A DNA stretch of 64,000 nucleotides from Leptospira_A sp046736045 (GTDB taxonomy: Bacteria > Spirochaetota > Leptospiria > Leptospirales > Leptospiraceae), in assembly GCF_046736045.1 (NCBI RefSeq), contig NZ_CP177134.1, forward strand, positions 2,480,001-2,544,000, in the 5' to 3' direction. The translations under genes and the position numbers were made by a program. How positions within the stretch are numbered: position 1 is the first letter of the stretch; every line of letters starts with the position of its first letter. Positions 27,491 through 36,393 of this stretch are shown piece by piece. The notes under the pieces are model-generated. The model worked only from the letters and a program-made list of their open reading frames with translations. It made no database searches and had not been told where the DNA came from.

Positions 27491-27563
<73 letters not shown>

Positions 27564-27583
27564 GTTATAAACGGATTATCCTA

Positions 27584-27657
<74 letters not shown>

Positions 27658-27738
27658 CGGGATAGGGACAGTATTTTTCGAATAGGGCTTACGGGCAAAT
27701 CTTTTTCCTATGATTTTGTATGCAAGAATCGGAAAATT

Positions 27739-28926
27739 TTACGTGGAAATGGCTAGCTCTGTAATCAGATCATCTAACACAAGCAAAGCGGACTCCTTCC
27801 ATTGGAAACGCGAACCATCCCAATCACAGTAACCTTTTGCGGCGAAACCATCCAAACTAAAGATCATTTTTTTTGCGATTTCCTCCGGAATATGAGCTTC
27901 CAGAAACGAAGGGATATGGATGGGTAAAAATAGTCTGAATAAGGAAAGTGCGAGTTCTTCTCTGGGAGATGAGGTTTCTTCTGTCGCGGGTTTGCCCGGA
28001 TGTTTCAGATAGGCAGCCGTATTTCTGGGATTGCCATACCTTGCTTGATCTAAAAAGCCGTGCGCACCCGGCCCAAGTCCGAGATAGGATTCGTAAGTCC
28101 AGTAACGTAGGTTGTGGCGGGAAAAAGACCGGTCTTTGCAGTAATTGGAAACTTCATACCAGGTATAACCTCTATTTTGCATAAGAGACGGCAGTAGTTC
28201 CAAAATTTCCCTTTGCATTTCTTCGTTCGGGGGACTTGCCTTTTTGTCTTTTACGTTTCTGGAATAAGAAGTTCCTTTTTCCAAAGTTAGGGAATATAAA
28301 CTAACGTGGCTTAATTGCAAGTCCAGAAAATAATTAAGATCATCCAAAAAGTCTTCTTTCCGGGAATGGGGAAGTCCGTACATCAAATCAATTCCTGTTC
28401 GTTCTATGTTTGAGTTTTGCAAAAGGTATTTTAGATTTTCATACTTCTCCGCATCATAATGCCTTCCCAGGAATTTTAATCCTTCCTTGCTTCTGGTTTG
28501 CACACCGATGTTCAATCGGTTGAATCCGGCTTCTTTCAGGCTTTGGATAAAATCCAAAGACAGATCTTCCGGATTTGCTTCGATACTGATTTCAGGATCG
28601 GAACTGAAGTCCAATTCTTCCCGGAAAAATTTCAATAAACGGAACCAATTTTCGGGAAGGGCTTTGCTGGGAGTTCCTCCTCCCATAAATACTGTGTCGA
28701 TCTTTGTGGTTTTTAATTCGGGGGAGTTTGCTTTTTTAAGTGAAAATTCCTTTTTATAGGATTCGAATAACAAATCTTCTACGTTGGATTTTCCTTCTCC
28801 GATTCCTTCTGAAAAAAAATCGCAATAATCGCATTTCTGATAACAGAACGGATAATGTACATAGATCCCCGTAAATCCTTTTCTTGCTTGCAGGCCGGGA
28901 GTGATTTGGGTTGAAATGGAGTTCAT
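27739..28926 (-). CDS. hemW: HemW, radical-SAM haem chaperone (coproporphyrinogen III oxidase-like)
   Basis: A 395-residue radical-SAM enzyme with the cluster motif CYQKCDYC (CxxxCxxC) near residue 25-32 after YVHYPF. MGGGTPS, EANPEDL, NRLNIGVQT and GIDLMYGLPHS follow, as in HemN/HemW. HemW delivers haem; true HemN oxidase has a longer N-terminal trip-wire and extra Cys, both absent here, so HemW is preferred. ATG 28926 begins MNSISTQI, just before the conserved core; longer frames upstream overlap the divergent gene. No SD is visible and the start codon overlaps the ATG of the divergent gene. Confidence 0.86.
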   Translation of the reverse strand: MNSISTQITPGLQARKGFTGIYVHYPFCYQKCDYCDFFSEGIGEGKSNVEDLLFESYKKEFSLKKANSPELKTTKIDTVFMGGGTPSKALPENWFRLLKFFREELDFSSDPEISIEANPEDLSLDFIQSLKEAGFNRLNIGVQTRSKEGLKFLGRHYDAEKYENLKYLLQNSNIERTGIDLMYGLPHSRKEDFLDDLNYFLDLQLSHVSLYSLTLEKGTSYSRNVKDKKASPPNEEMQREILELLPSLMQNRGYTWYEVSNYCKDRSFSRHNLRYWTYESYLGLGPGAHGFLDQARYGNPRNTAAYLKHPGKPATEETSSPREELALSLFRLFLPIHIPSFLEAHIPEEIAKKMIFSLDGFAAKGYCDWDGSRFQWKESALLVLDDLITELAIST

Positions 28927-29422
28927 GTATAGGACTGTATTATTTATACTTGCGATCAGTTCTAGTTTTACAACGATTCTTTCCCAAAAACTACTTCTCA
29001 AATCGGAGAAATTTTTATGGGAGGGACATGAGTTTTCTTTTCCTGAAAATGTAGTGATCAAAGAACAGACTCTTAATTTCGAAACTACAGTTCATATCTA
29101 TCCTGCGGAGAGAGATCCGTTTTTCATTGTTTTACGAAAGTTGCCTTTGCATTCCCTTTCTTTTGAAAGAGCGGCGTATGAATCGGAAATATTCTGGCAT
29201 GGAAAAAATAATGCAAAAGAAACTCTGAATATTTCCGGTTTGCCTGTTTTGGTACACCGCGCAGAACAGATAAGAAACCAAAATCTTTTGAAAGCAAATC
29301 TCTGGCTTTGGTCAAAATCTCCGAATCATTATTGGGCATGGATTTTTTGGAGGAAAGAAAGAACGGATTTAGAAGATTTTTTCGAAAAAGGACTCTTTAT
29401 TCGCTCCATTGGGAAAGAGTAA
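28925..29422 (+). CDS. Small exported protein of unknown function
   Basis: A 165-residue protein with an N-terminal hydrophobic signal peptide (MYRTVLFILAISSSFTTILSQ) and no lipobox cysteine. The remainder has beta-like segments (GHEFSFPENVVIK, DPFFIVLRKLPLHSL) and tryptophan-rich C-terminal part (LWLWSKSPNHYWAWIFW). I do not recognise the family. Possible starts are ATG 28916 and 28925, and GTG 28901; 28925 gives the cleanest signal peptide. The start overlaps that of the divergent hemW by two bases. It is followed by a tRNA at 29474. Confidence 0.55.
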   Translation: MYRTVLFILAISSSFTTILSQKLLLKSEKFLWEGHEFSFPENVVIKEQTLNFETTVHIYPAERDPFFIVLRKLPLHSLSFERAAYESEIFWHGKNNAKETLNISGLPVLVHRAEQIRNQNLLKANLWLWSKSPNHYWAWIFWRKERTDLEDFFEKGLFIRSIGKE

Positions 29423-29473
29423 TGGTTTTCTGCTTGTCTCTCCCTTTTTCTGAAAAACATTGGAATGGGTAAA

Positions 29474-29547
29474 GGGCCTATAGCTCAGTTGGTTAGAGCA
29501 GCAGACTCATAATCTGCGGGTCGAAGGTTCGAGCCCTTCTGGGCCCA
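29474..29547 (+). tRNA. tRNA with CAT anticodon, probably tRNA-Ile2 (lysidine type)
   Basis: A 74-base cloverleaf starting GGGCCTATAGCTCAG, anticodon stem-loop CAGACTCATAATCTG and T-arm AAGGTTCGAGCCCTT; CCA is not encoded. Acceptor pairs C4-G69 and C5-G68 are those that distinguish tRNA-Ile2 (recognised by TilS) from elongator tRNA-Met, and the acceptor resembles tRNA-Ile GAT at 27584-27657. A plain sequence search would call it tRNA-Met. It lacks the initiator features (C1-A72 mismatch). Certainty is high for a tRNA, moderate for isoleucine identity. Confidence 0.85.
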
Positions 29548-29576
29548 TTTATAATTGCGAGGCAAACAGGTCGTCT

Positions 29577-30152
29577 ATGGAATTTTTCGAAGTAAAAATC
29601 TCTGATATCAGCCTGACCAATGTTGGCTTTGCCGTATTCCTTAGACCCAAGGATACGGAAGACAATCGAGTGGTTCCTATCTTTATCGGTCCTCTGGAAA
29701 CTCATTCCATCACGACAGTGATTGATGGTACAAAACCTCCCAGACCCATGACCCACGATCTTATGCTTTATATGTTAACTGCAATGGGTGCTACCGTTCT
29801 GAAGATCACCATTGAAGAAATCATCGACAGCACTTTCTATGCCAAGATCCAACTGAGAAGAGATGAAGAGATTTTGACATTGGATGCAAGGCCTTCCGAT
29901 TCCATTGCACTTGCTCTGAGAGCCAATGCGCCCATCTTTATCGCCAAATCAGTATTAGATGAGGCTGGAATTGTGATGAAAGAAGATGAAATCCAGGGAG
30001 AAAATATCGCCCCTGAGAAAAAAATCCAAGCTCTCCCTAAATCCAATCTGCAAATCCTTGAAGAGACTCTGGAAAATGCACTTCGCACGGAAGATTATGA
30101 AACCGCCGCCAAAATCAGAGACCAAATCAAGAAGCTGATCGAAAATAGCTAA
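29577..30152 (+). CDS. Bifunctional nuclease-family (DUF151) protein with C-terminal UVR motif
   Basis: A 191-residue protein. Residues 1-135 form a BFN domain: SDISLTNVGFAVFLRPK, VVPIFIGPLETHSI, TVIDGTKPPRPMTHDLM, LDARPSDSIALALR. The C-terminal UVR motif ALRTEDYETAAKIRDQIKKL resembles the UvrB-UvrC interaction helix pair. BFN-UVR fusions are known but the activity is unclear; both RNase and DNase have been reported for plant BFN. It lies 29 bases after the CAT tRNA and may be cotranscribed with it. Confidence 0.85.
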   Translation: MEFFEVKISDISLTNVGFAVFLRPKDTEDNRVVPIFIGPLETHSITTVIDGTKPPRPMTHDLMLYMLTAMGATVLKITIEEIIDSTFYAKIQLRRDEEILTLDARPSDSIALALRANAPIFIAKSVLDEAGIVMKEDEIQGENIAPEKKIQALPKSNLQILEETLENALRTEDYETAAKIRDQIKKLIENS

Positions 30153-30316
30153 ACGAAAAGTCCTTAATTTCTCATTCATTAGAATATTTAAATAAACTTC
30201 TGATTATGTCTCTCTAGTTAAGGGAAACATTCTTTTTTTAATTGTCATGTGACGAATCATTCTCTACTTTTGGGAATCCCGATATAAGGGAACCTGACCC
30301 CAGAGAGGAATATTGT

Positions 30317-30682
30317 ATGGAAAAATTAGTAATGGATGTAGTAAACGCTGGAATCGCTTTGTTTCGTTCCGGTGAAGAGAAGTTAAAAACTGCGGTAGTT
30401 GACCTTGAAAAAGTTTACAATGACCTAAAAAGCAAAGGCGAATTGGACAAATCCCCTGATGCTCAAAAAATCAGAGATCTTTTGAACAAAACGATCGCAG
30501 ATGCACAAGGAGCTATTGGAAAAACAAATGCTAGTTACGATGAAATCGTTGCTAAGCTTCAAGCAAATTATCAAACTATTTACGCTCAAATCGATACCGC
30601 TCTTCCTCCGCAAGTGAAAGAGAAATTGAAACAAGGTCTTGATGAGTTGAAAGCTTTGATCGACAAAGTAAAAACCAAATAA
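30317..30682 (+). CDS. Phasin-related helical protein
   Basis: A 121-residue, almost wholly helical cytoplasmic protein. The N-terminal segment MEKLVMDVVNAGIALFRSGE followed by KLKTAVVDLEKVYNDLKSKGEL is like the phasin-related/polyhydroxyalkanoate granule-associated domain; the rest is heptad-rich. ATG 30317 has AGAGAGGAAT just before. An upstream in-frame GTG-type extension to 30242 is not supported. In Leptospira such proteins are abundant; I know of no PHA granules there, so the function is uncertain. A terminator follows. Confidence 0.72.
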   Translation: MEKLVMDVVNAGIALFRSGEEKLKTAVVDLEKVYNDLKSKGELDKSPDAQKIRDLLNKTIADAQGAIGKTNASYDEIVAKLQANYQTIYAQIDTALPPQVKEKLKQGLDELKALIDKVKTK

Positions 30683-30724
30683 GAAGGGTTTACCGCCTTT
30701 TTTATAATCCCTTTTTGACGGGAA

Positions 30725-30755
30725 AAAGTCACAGAGTGATCTGTGGCTTTTTTTT
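30725..30755 (+). terminator. Rho-independent terminator after the phasin-like gene
   Basis: Stem AAAGTCACAG / CTGTGGCTTT (one wobble) with loop AGTGAT and eight T. It lies 43 bases after the phasin-like stop and 18 bases before the MFS gene start. Confidence 0.85.
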
Positions 30756-30772
30756 CCAAACCCCCTTTACAA

Positions 30773-32059
30773 ATGCCAAATTCTCAAAAACAAACTAGAG
30801 TTATACTATTTCTGATCGTATTTACCGACATGATGGGATTTTCCCTTCTGTTTCCTTTATTTCCAAAAACAATCGAACATTTTCTTCTCAAAGGAAACGA
30901 TTCCGTTTTTTCTTTATTTTACCATTTAGCTTTATGGATCGGCGGAGATGGAAACAAAGAATTCACCATGGTACTGTTTGGTGGAATCCTAGGCTCTATC
31001 TACTCGTTCCTTCAGTTTTTATCAGCACCTATTTGGGGAAAACTTTCCGATCAGATGGGAAGGCGATTCATTCTGATTTTTACCACCTTGGGGAGTGTCA
31101 TTGGTTATTCCATTTGGTTGTTTTCCTCACAGTTTTGGATGTTTGTTTTGTCCAGAGTGATCACAGGTATTATGGGCGGAAATTTGTCCGTTGCCTCTGC
31201 CGCAATGGCTGATACCACGGATGAAAAATCCAGAGCGGCAGGAATGGGGTTACTTGGTGCGGGGATCGGGCTTGGTTTCATTATGGGGCCTCTTTTCGGC
31301 GGAATGAGTTCCGTTCTTACCTTTCTGGATTTTCTTTATCTGAATGGAACCGCTGTTATATTTCCGGCTTCCGCATTTTTCGGAATCATTGTTTCTTTGA
31401 TTACATTGATATTGATCGTATTTTATTTGAAAGAATCTAAGGTAACCGAAAAAAAATTCAAAGAAATCCATCCTTTGCTCGCCATTTCGAAAATCGAATC
31501 CAAAAATCTGATTCGGATTTCCATTCTCAATCTTCTATTTGTGTTTGGTTTTTCCGGATTTGAATTTGTTATCAATTTTTATCTTTCTGAAAATTTCCAT
31601 TTTTCACCCAAAGACATAGGTTTTACTTTTCTTTATATCGGTATGATCATCGTGCTCGTGCAAGGTGGAATTGTGAGAAGGCTTTCCGGTAAATTTGAAG
31701 AAAGATCCATCGCGGGAGTCGGTTCATTTTCCGTTGCAATCGGTTTTTTAATTTTGATCTTAGGACAAAATATTGAAATTACTTTTATCGCTATCTTTTT
31801 TCTGGCGTTCGGAAGTGCTCTTGTCAATCCGGGGCTTTCTTCTTTTGCATCTTTGGAAAGTGGGGCAGGGGACCAAGGTATGTCCCTTGGTTTTTTTAGA
31901 AGCTTCGGATCATTGGCGCGCGCTTTGTCACCGGTCGTATTTGCCGTTTTTTATTTCAAACAAGGTGCAGGATTTACCTTTATCATTTCACTTTTGATTT
32001 TGGTTGTGTTTTGGTTTCTATTGTACGGAACCAGAGCGAAAAGAGAAATTTCTAATTAA
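30773..32059 (+). CDS. Major facilitator superfamily transporter (TetA-like drug/H+ antiporter group)
   Basis: A 428-residue protein with about 12 transmembrane segments. MFS motif A GKLSDQMGRRFI between helices 2 and 3, the antiporter-type motif C-like GAGIGLGFIMGPLFGG, and FTDMMGFSLLFPLFP in helix 1 point to the DHA1/TetA group. An insertion (HFLLKGNDSVFSLFYHLALWIGGDG) after helix 1 is unusual. ATG 30773 is chosen; a GTG at 30743 would start within the terminator stem. No clear ribosome-binding site is seen. Substrate unknown. Confidence 0.85.
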   Translation: MPNSQKQTRVILFLIVFTDMMGFSLLFPLFPKTIEHFLLKGNDSVFSLFYHLALWIGGDGNKEFTMVLFGGILGSIYSFLQFLSAPIWGKLSDQMGRRFILIFTTLGSVIGYSIWLFSSQFWMFVLSRVITGIMGGNLSVASAAMADTTDEKSRAAGMGLLGAGIGLGFIMGPLFGGMSSVLTFLDFLYLNGTAVIFPASAFFGIIVSLITLILIVFYLKESKVTEKKFKEIHPLLAISKIESKNLIRISILNLLFVFGFSGFEFVINFYLSENFHFSPKDIGFTFLYIGMIIVLVQGGIVRRLSGKFEERSIAGVGSFSVAIGFLILILGQNIEITFIAIFFLAFGSALVNPGLSSFASLESGAGDQGMSLGFFRSFGSLARALSPVVFAVFYFKQGAGFTFIISLLILVVFWFLLYGTRAKREISN

Positions 32060-32682
32060 AGAAAACTTTCCAATCTGGAACGCAATAAAGGGAACATTGT
32101 TTTTTCATCCAACTTCTCTCCGGTAAGGGAAGTTCTGAGTAAAAAACTATCTCTGATTTTTCCGTCCGAACTGTTTGCAGTAAAACTGATGATGTCAATT
32201 CCCAAATGAAATAGAGCTTCCGTGATTTGAAATAGTATCCCGGTATTGTCTTTCATTCTCAGATCCATGACTGTAAAGTCGGAAGAGATCGGATTGTAAA
32301 GTTTTAAGGATGCTTCCGGATCGCCTACTTTTCTTACCAATACTTCACCTTTCCCGTGTTCGCGGAGGTATTCTTCGACGGATTTGCCTTCATAAAATAA
32401 AGAATAGAGGTCTCTTCTGATTTGTGAGAGTAATGATTCCGTCATCTCCCCTCCATTCCAGCTGCGAATTACAAATAGATCTTGAACATGGCCTTCGTGG
32501 GATGTTTCCGCTACAGCTTCCAAAATGTCCCAACCGTGAATGTACAATACCGAGGTGACCCGAAATAGAATCCCCAGATCATCTTGAGAGAGGGAGATTT
32601 TGAGCAATGTGGTGTCCTTTCTGGGCACACAAGACACATGCAGAACTGGCTTTTTTGTTTCGTTCATAATGGCTGAAGTCAT
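32056..32682 (-). CDS. Double ACT-domain protein (GlnD C-terminus-like)
   Basis: A 208-residue protein. The first ACT domain covers ISLSQDDLGILFRVTSVLYIHGWDILEA and the second DLRMKDNTGILFQITEALFHLGIDIISF. Both carry the Gly-Ile-Leu turn that binds amino acids in GlnD and GcvR-type regulators. There is no catalytic or DNA-binding domain. It is convergent with the MFS gene and overlaps its stop by four bases. A second Met at residue 6 is an alternative start. Probably an amino-acid (glutamine?) sensing regulator; unproven. Confidence 0.78.
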   Translation of the reverse strand: MTSAIMNETKKPVLHVSCVPRKDTTLLKISLSQDDLGILFRVTSVLYIHGWDILEAVAETSHEGHVQDLFVIRSWNGGEMTESLLSQIRRDLYSLFYEGKSVEEYLREHGKGEVLVRKVGDPEASLKLYNPISSDFTVMDLRMKDNTGILFQITEALFHLGIDIISFTANSSDGKIRDSFLLRTSLTGEKLDEKTMFPLLRSRLESFL

Positions 32683-32809
32683 ATCTATCCTCTCTTACGC
32701 AAACTGCTTAAATATTGAGCAGTGAAGCTCTTGTGAGTAAAAGAAATAAGCAGTCTGGTCCTTTCCTAGACAGAGATGCAAGAAAGATACCAATTGAAAC
32801 GAAATCTGT

Positions 32810-33970
32810 TTAAAAAGCTATTTTTGCGCCAATCATCACTGATTGGACTTTTTGGGAAACCATTGCTTCCAAAGTGATTTTGGTGAGTAAAACATTGAGT
32901 TCAATACCTGTAACAAGAAAGCTCGTGGAATTGGGAGCATTTGCTTTGCCGGTAATATCCATTCCCAAGGTTCCCGATTTGCTTTGGCCTAATGCGGAAC
33001 TGGGAATCAATGCCTGGACGCTTGCCGGTAAGGAAGAAGCAACGGAAGCTGCATCCAGTGCGATTGTCAGAGGACCGGATCTTTGGATGCTGAGATTCGT
33101 TGAACCAAAGTTAAGTGATGTTCCTGCACCTGCGAAAAAAGTTAAAAAATAAAACATTCGAAATCCGGTTCGGACATCCAGAGGAACACTTGTGATCGTA
33201 CTATTATAATTGAATGTAGTGGAACCGCCCCAAGTTCCCATGGCAGGACCCAGGGTAATCGCTTGGGATTTGCCATCGTTGTAAGTAACATCTATGGTTT
33301 GTTTTTGGTAGTGAAGTCCCATTCCGAGTGAGATTCCTGAAAATTCAAAAATTCCGATTCCATCCGAGTAACTGTCAAATACATGAAACCTAAGGGTAAA
33401 TCCCGCAGTTGTAGTATCCCCGCCTAACTGCACATTTTTGTTTTGGGCTTCTACGGCTTTTTGGATATCGCCTTCCGAAAAATTGAACTTAAATCCGTGC
33501 ACGTAGAGATTGAAACGGTGCATAAATGTTTTTAAATCCTGATCCGTATCGGAAGGACCGTCCCCCAGTAACCATCCCAGGTTTACCGCGAAAACCAAGT
33601 TAGGTGCTAGGGAGGCCCCCACGTTGGGAAGTTTGGAAAAATTCAGGTCTTTATAAGTGACATTGATGTCTTCTTTTTTCTGACCGGCGAGTGACATTCC
33701 TCCTCCGATCTGAAACCGATTGACGATCCCGGATCCCATCATTGATGAGTTGATATTTGTAATAACAGCGGATTCCGCCATCGTAGATAAAATTTTGTCA
33801 GTATACTGCGCCTGTAACGCCTGATCTACCTGGTTGAGTTGTGCTTGGATTGTGGTGGGAAGGATTGTACATGCTTCCCCGGAACAGGTAACTTTTGCAT
33901 CCAGATTGCCCTTTAGAATAAAGATAACAAATAAGGTAAAGACTGCTTTGGACAAAATTTGCTTTTTCAT
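32810..33970 (-). CDS. Predicted outer-membrane beta-barrel protein
   Basis: A 386-residue exported protein with a signal peptide (MKKQILSKAVFTLFVIFILKG, cleavage near LDA) and Cys pair CSGEAC at the mature N-terminus. The body consists of many alternating amphipathic strands (RFQIGGGMSLAG, NLVFAVNLGWLLGDG, FTLRFHVFDSYSDG, FRMFYFLTFFAG), ending with VMIGAKIAF; a C-terminal Phe is the BAM recognition signal. Function unknown. ATG 33970 fits the signal peptide better than the TTG at 33988. Confidence 0.65.
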   Translation of the reverse strand: MKKQILSKAVFTLFVIFILKGNLDAKVTCSGEACTILPTTIQAQLNQVDQALQAQYTDKILSTMAESAVITNINSSMMGSGIVNRFQIGGGMSLAGQKKEDINVTYKDLNFSKLPNVGASLAPNLVFAVNLGWLLGDGPSDTDQDLKTFMHRFNLYVHGFKFNFSEGDIQKAVEAQNKNVQLGGDTTTAGFTLRFHVFDSYSDGIGIFEFSGISLGMGLHYQKQTIDVTYNDGKSQAITLGPAMGTWGGSTTFNYNSTITSVPLDVRTGFRMFYFLTFFAGAGTSLNFGSTNLSIQRSGPLTIALDAASVASSLPASVQALIPSSALGQSKSGTLGMDITGKANAPNSTSFLVTGIELNVLLTKITLEAMVSQKVQSVMIGAKIAF

Positions 33971-34116
33971 CTTACATATCTCTGGCAAGGAAACATTATA
34001 AGATATATCGGAGTTTAGTCGAGGCTTTCTTAAGAACGATTGCAGCAGATTTTCTTTTCCAAAAGATGCATAAATCCGAGTTTACATTCCTCGTTTTATG
34101 TTTTCTTTTATCAGAA

Positions 34117-34488
34117 ATGCCGCAAAGCCAAGATAAACGTAAATTTGTCAGAGTTGTCCCTGAGGAAAACGATCCGGTGGAAGTGCACCTTATGGGTTCC
34201 GTATTATTGGACGTTCTTAAGGCACAGGATTTGAGTTTGGGCGGGATCGGGATCATGGCACCCGATCATTTTGACGAATGGGACTTGAACGAAAAGATTG
34301 AAATCCTCGTGGCGCTTCCGGGAGATCTTGCTGATTTTTTGGCCAGGGGAGTGATCAAACAAATCGGTAAAAAATCCAAAGAACTGGGAATTTACGGAGT
34401 TCAGTTTACCGAGATAGGGCCCAAAGGAAAACAGGATTTGCAGGTGTACATCCATAGAATGGAAAGAAAAGGCCGAGTTACCAAATAA
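34117..34488 (+). CDS. PilZ-domain protein (c-di-GMP receptor candidate)
   Basis: A 123-residue single PilZ domain. RKFVR (RxxxR) near the N-terminus and DLSLGGIGI ((D/N)xSxxG) are the two c-di-GMP-binding elements. No output domain is fused, so it would act through a partner. The frame is open to ATG 34066, which would add a hydrophobic leader (MHKSEFTFLVLCFLLSE) unexpected for a cytoplasmic PilZ; I prefer 34117, but no good ribosome-binding site decides it. Confidence 0.8.
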   Translation: MPQSQDKRKFVRVVPEENDPVEVHLMGSVLLDVLKAQDLSLGGIGIMAPDHFDEWDLNEKIEILVALPGDLADFLARGVIKQIGKKSKELGIYGVQFTEIGPKGKQDLQVYIHRMERKGRVTK

Positions 34489-34599
34489 CTAACGTTATAT
34501 TTGTGAATTGTTTCGGTTTTGAACGCGGATTCTCCCAAAAATAAAACCAAGAATCTTTCTTGTCAAATTAAGAACTAAGTTTTAATTTTGAGTTATAAC

Positions 34600-34679
34600 C
34601 GTTGGGGGTGGGTTTCGTAATGAAACTCTGAGAGAGTCCCCATGAACCTGATCTGGATAATGCCAGCGAAGGGAAACGG
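34600..34679 (+). promoter_or_regulatory. TPP (thiamine pyrophosphate) riboswitch
   Basis: The THI box is recognisable: TTGGGGGTGGGT, CTGAGAGAGTCCCC, ATGAACCTGATCTGGATAA, TGCCAGCGAAGGGAA. It lies 92 bases before the thiC start and would reduce thiC expression when TPP is plentiful. Confidence 0.95.
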
Positions 34680-34697
34680 AAAAGAGCTGTTTTTTTT
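34664..34697 (+). terminator. Possible attenuator of the TPP riboswitch
   Basis: CAGC within the aptamer 3' part can pair with GCTG (34686-34689) that is followed by eight T (34690-34697). Pairing is short, so transcriptional control is only suggested; translational control is the alternative. Confidence 0.35.
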
Positions 34698-34770
34698 GTA
34701 TAACCTTATACAAATTTTTCTATAGTTCCCCCTTTCCATTTTCAATCAGTTCGGCGGTTTGGGAGAATAT

Positions 34771-36267
34771 ATGAACCAAACTTCACAAACACCTGAGGAA
34801 TTTACGATTCCGCAAAACGAAGTCCACCTAACAGATGGAACTACATTTCATTCCTACCGAACGGAAGGAAGCTTGTGTATGCACCATGAGGAATTCGATT
34901 ACAAACAAGGCATTGCCAAATTAAGAAAATCCTGGATCGCAAAACGGGAAGCAAGAGGGGATAAAAATTTCTCTCAAATGTATTATGCCAAACAAGGCGA
35001 AATTACGGAAGAGATGCGTTATGTGGCGCTTCGTGAAAATGTAAGTCCGGAATTCGTTATGAATGAAGTGAGAATCGGACGCGCAATCATTCCATCTAAC
35101 AAAAATCATTTGGAATTGGAGCCGATGATCATCGGAAAAAAATTCCTTGTTAAGGTAAATGCAAATATCGGAAATTCAGCCATCTCTTCCTCCATTGAAG
35201 AAGAAGTGGAAAAACTCCGATGGGCACTGCGATGGGGTTCCGATACTGTTATGGATTTATCAACCGGTAAAAATATTCATGAAACCCGCGAATGGATCAT
35301 TCGGAATTCCCCTGCACCGATCGGAACGGTTCCTCTTTACCAGGCTTTGGAAAAAGTAAAAGGCAGAGCGGAAAACTTAAACATTGATGTTTATTTGGAA
35401 ACTCTGATTGAGCAGGCGGAACAAGGTGTTGATTATTTTACAATCCATGCCGGTGTTTTGCATGATTATGTAAGGCTTACGGAAAAGAGAGTCACCGGGA
35501 TCGTGTCTCGCGGCGGTTCGATTATGGCTCGTTGGTGTTTGCATCACAAAAAAGAAAATTTTTTATACGAACATTTTGATAAAATCAACGAAGTTATGAA
35601 AAAATATGGAGTATCATATTCGTTAGGTGATGGTCTTCGCCCCGGCTGTATTGCCGATGCAAATGACGAAGCTCAATTTGCCGAGCTTCGGACACTCGGT
35701 GAGCTTACTAAGAAAGCGTGGGCAGAAGATGTTCAGGTTATGGTGGAAGGTCCCGGACATGTTCCATTGCATTTGATCGAGGAAAACGTACGTCTCCAAT
35801 CGGAACTTTGCGACGAAGCGCCGTTTTATACTTTAGGGCCTTTGGTAACGGATATTGCTCCCGGTTATGATCATATAACGTCCGCTATTGGAGCCGCAAT
35901 GATCGCCTGGCATGGAACGGCAATGCTTTGTTATGTGACCCCGAAAGAGCATTTGGGCCTCCCCAATAAACAAGACGTAAAAGACGGAATGATTGCTTAT
36001 AAAATCGCCGCACATGCTGCCGATCTTGCCAAAGGCCATCCCGGTGCACAGGAGAGAGATAATCTTCTTTCCAAAGCCAGATTTGAGTTCCGTTGGGAGG
36101 ATCAATTTGCTCTCTCTCTCGATCCGGAGCTTGCACAGTCTTATCATGATGAAACTTTACCGCAGGACGGGATGAAGAAGGCACATTTTTGTTCTATGTG
36201 CGGTCCTCATTTCTGTTCCATGCATTTGACCCAGGAATTGCGTAAAGAAGAAGCCAGTCGAAAGTAA
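34771..36267 (+). CDS. thiC: Phosphomethylpyrimidine synthase (HMP-P synthase)
   Basis: A 498-residue ThiC, the radical-SAM enzyme turning aminoimidazole ribotide into HMP-P in thiamine synthesis. Motifs: MYYAKQGEITEEM, VKVNANIGNSA, WGSDTVMDLSTGKNIHETREW, GIVSRGGSIMARWC, YSLGDGLRPG, and the C-terminal cluster motif CSMCGPHFC (CxxCxxxxC). ATG 34771 follows GGGAGA (34761-34766); TTG at 34759 is in that same ribosome-binding site and is rejected. It is under the TPP riboswitch; no other thi genes are adjacent. Confidence 0.97.
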   Translation: MNQTSQTPEEFTIPQNEVHLTDGTTFHSYRTEGSLCMHHEEFDYKQGIAKLRKSWIAKREARGDKNFSQMYYAKQGEITEEMRYVALRENVSPEFVMNEVRIGRAIIPSNKNHLELEPMIIGKKFLVKVNANIGNSAISSSIEEEVEKLRWALRWGSDTVMDLSTGKNIHETREWIIRNSPAPIGTVPLYQALEKVKGRAENLNIDVYLETLIEQAEQGVDYFTIHAGVLHDYVRLTEKRVTGIVSRGGSIMARWCLHHKKENFLYEHFDKINEVMKKYGVSYSLGDGLRPGCIADANDEAQFAELRTLGELTKKAWAEDVQVMVEGPGHVPLHLIEENVRLQSELCDEAPFYTLGPLVTDIAPGYDHITSAIGAAMIAWHGTAMLCYVTPKEHLGLPNKQDVKDGMIAYKIAAHAADLAKGHPGAQERDNLLSKARFEFRWEDQFALSLDPELAQSYHDETLPQDGMKKAHFCSMCGPHFCSMHLTQELRKEEASRK

Positions 36268-36393
36268 AAAGGGAAACGATCTCCCGATATGGTTGGTGCC
36301 ATGGGTGCGAAGGTATAAACTTTGTGCCTGTGGTTTTATTTTTCAGGGAAAATCCTAGTTTACATCTTCAAAATTTAGTCTTTTCTTGTTTCA

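Noticed and set aside
30317..30682. Polyhydroxyalkanoate granule formation from the phasin-like gene
   Set aside because: No PHA synthase or depolymerase is in the window; only a helical phasin-related pattern is present.
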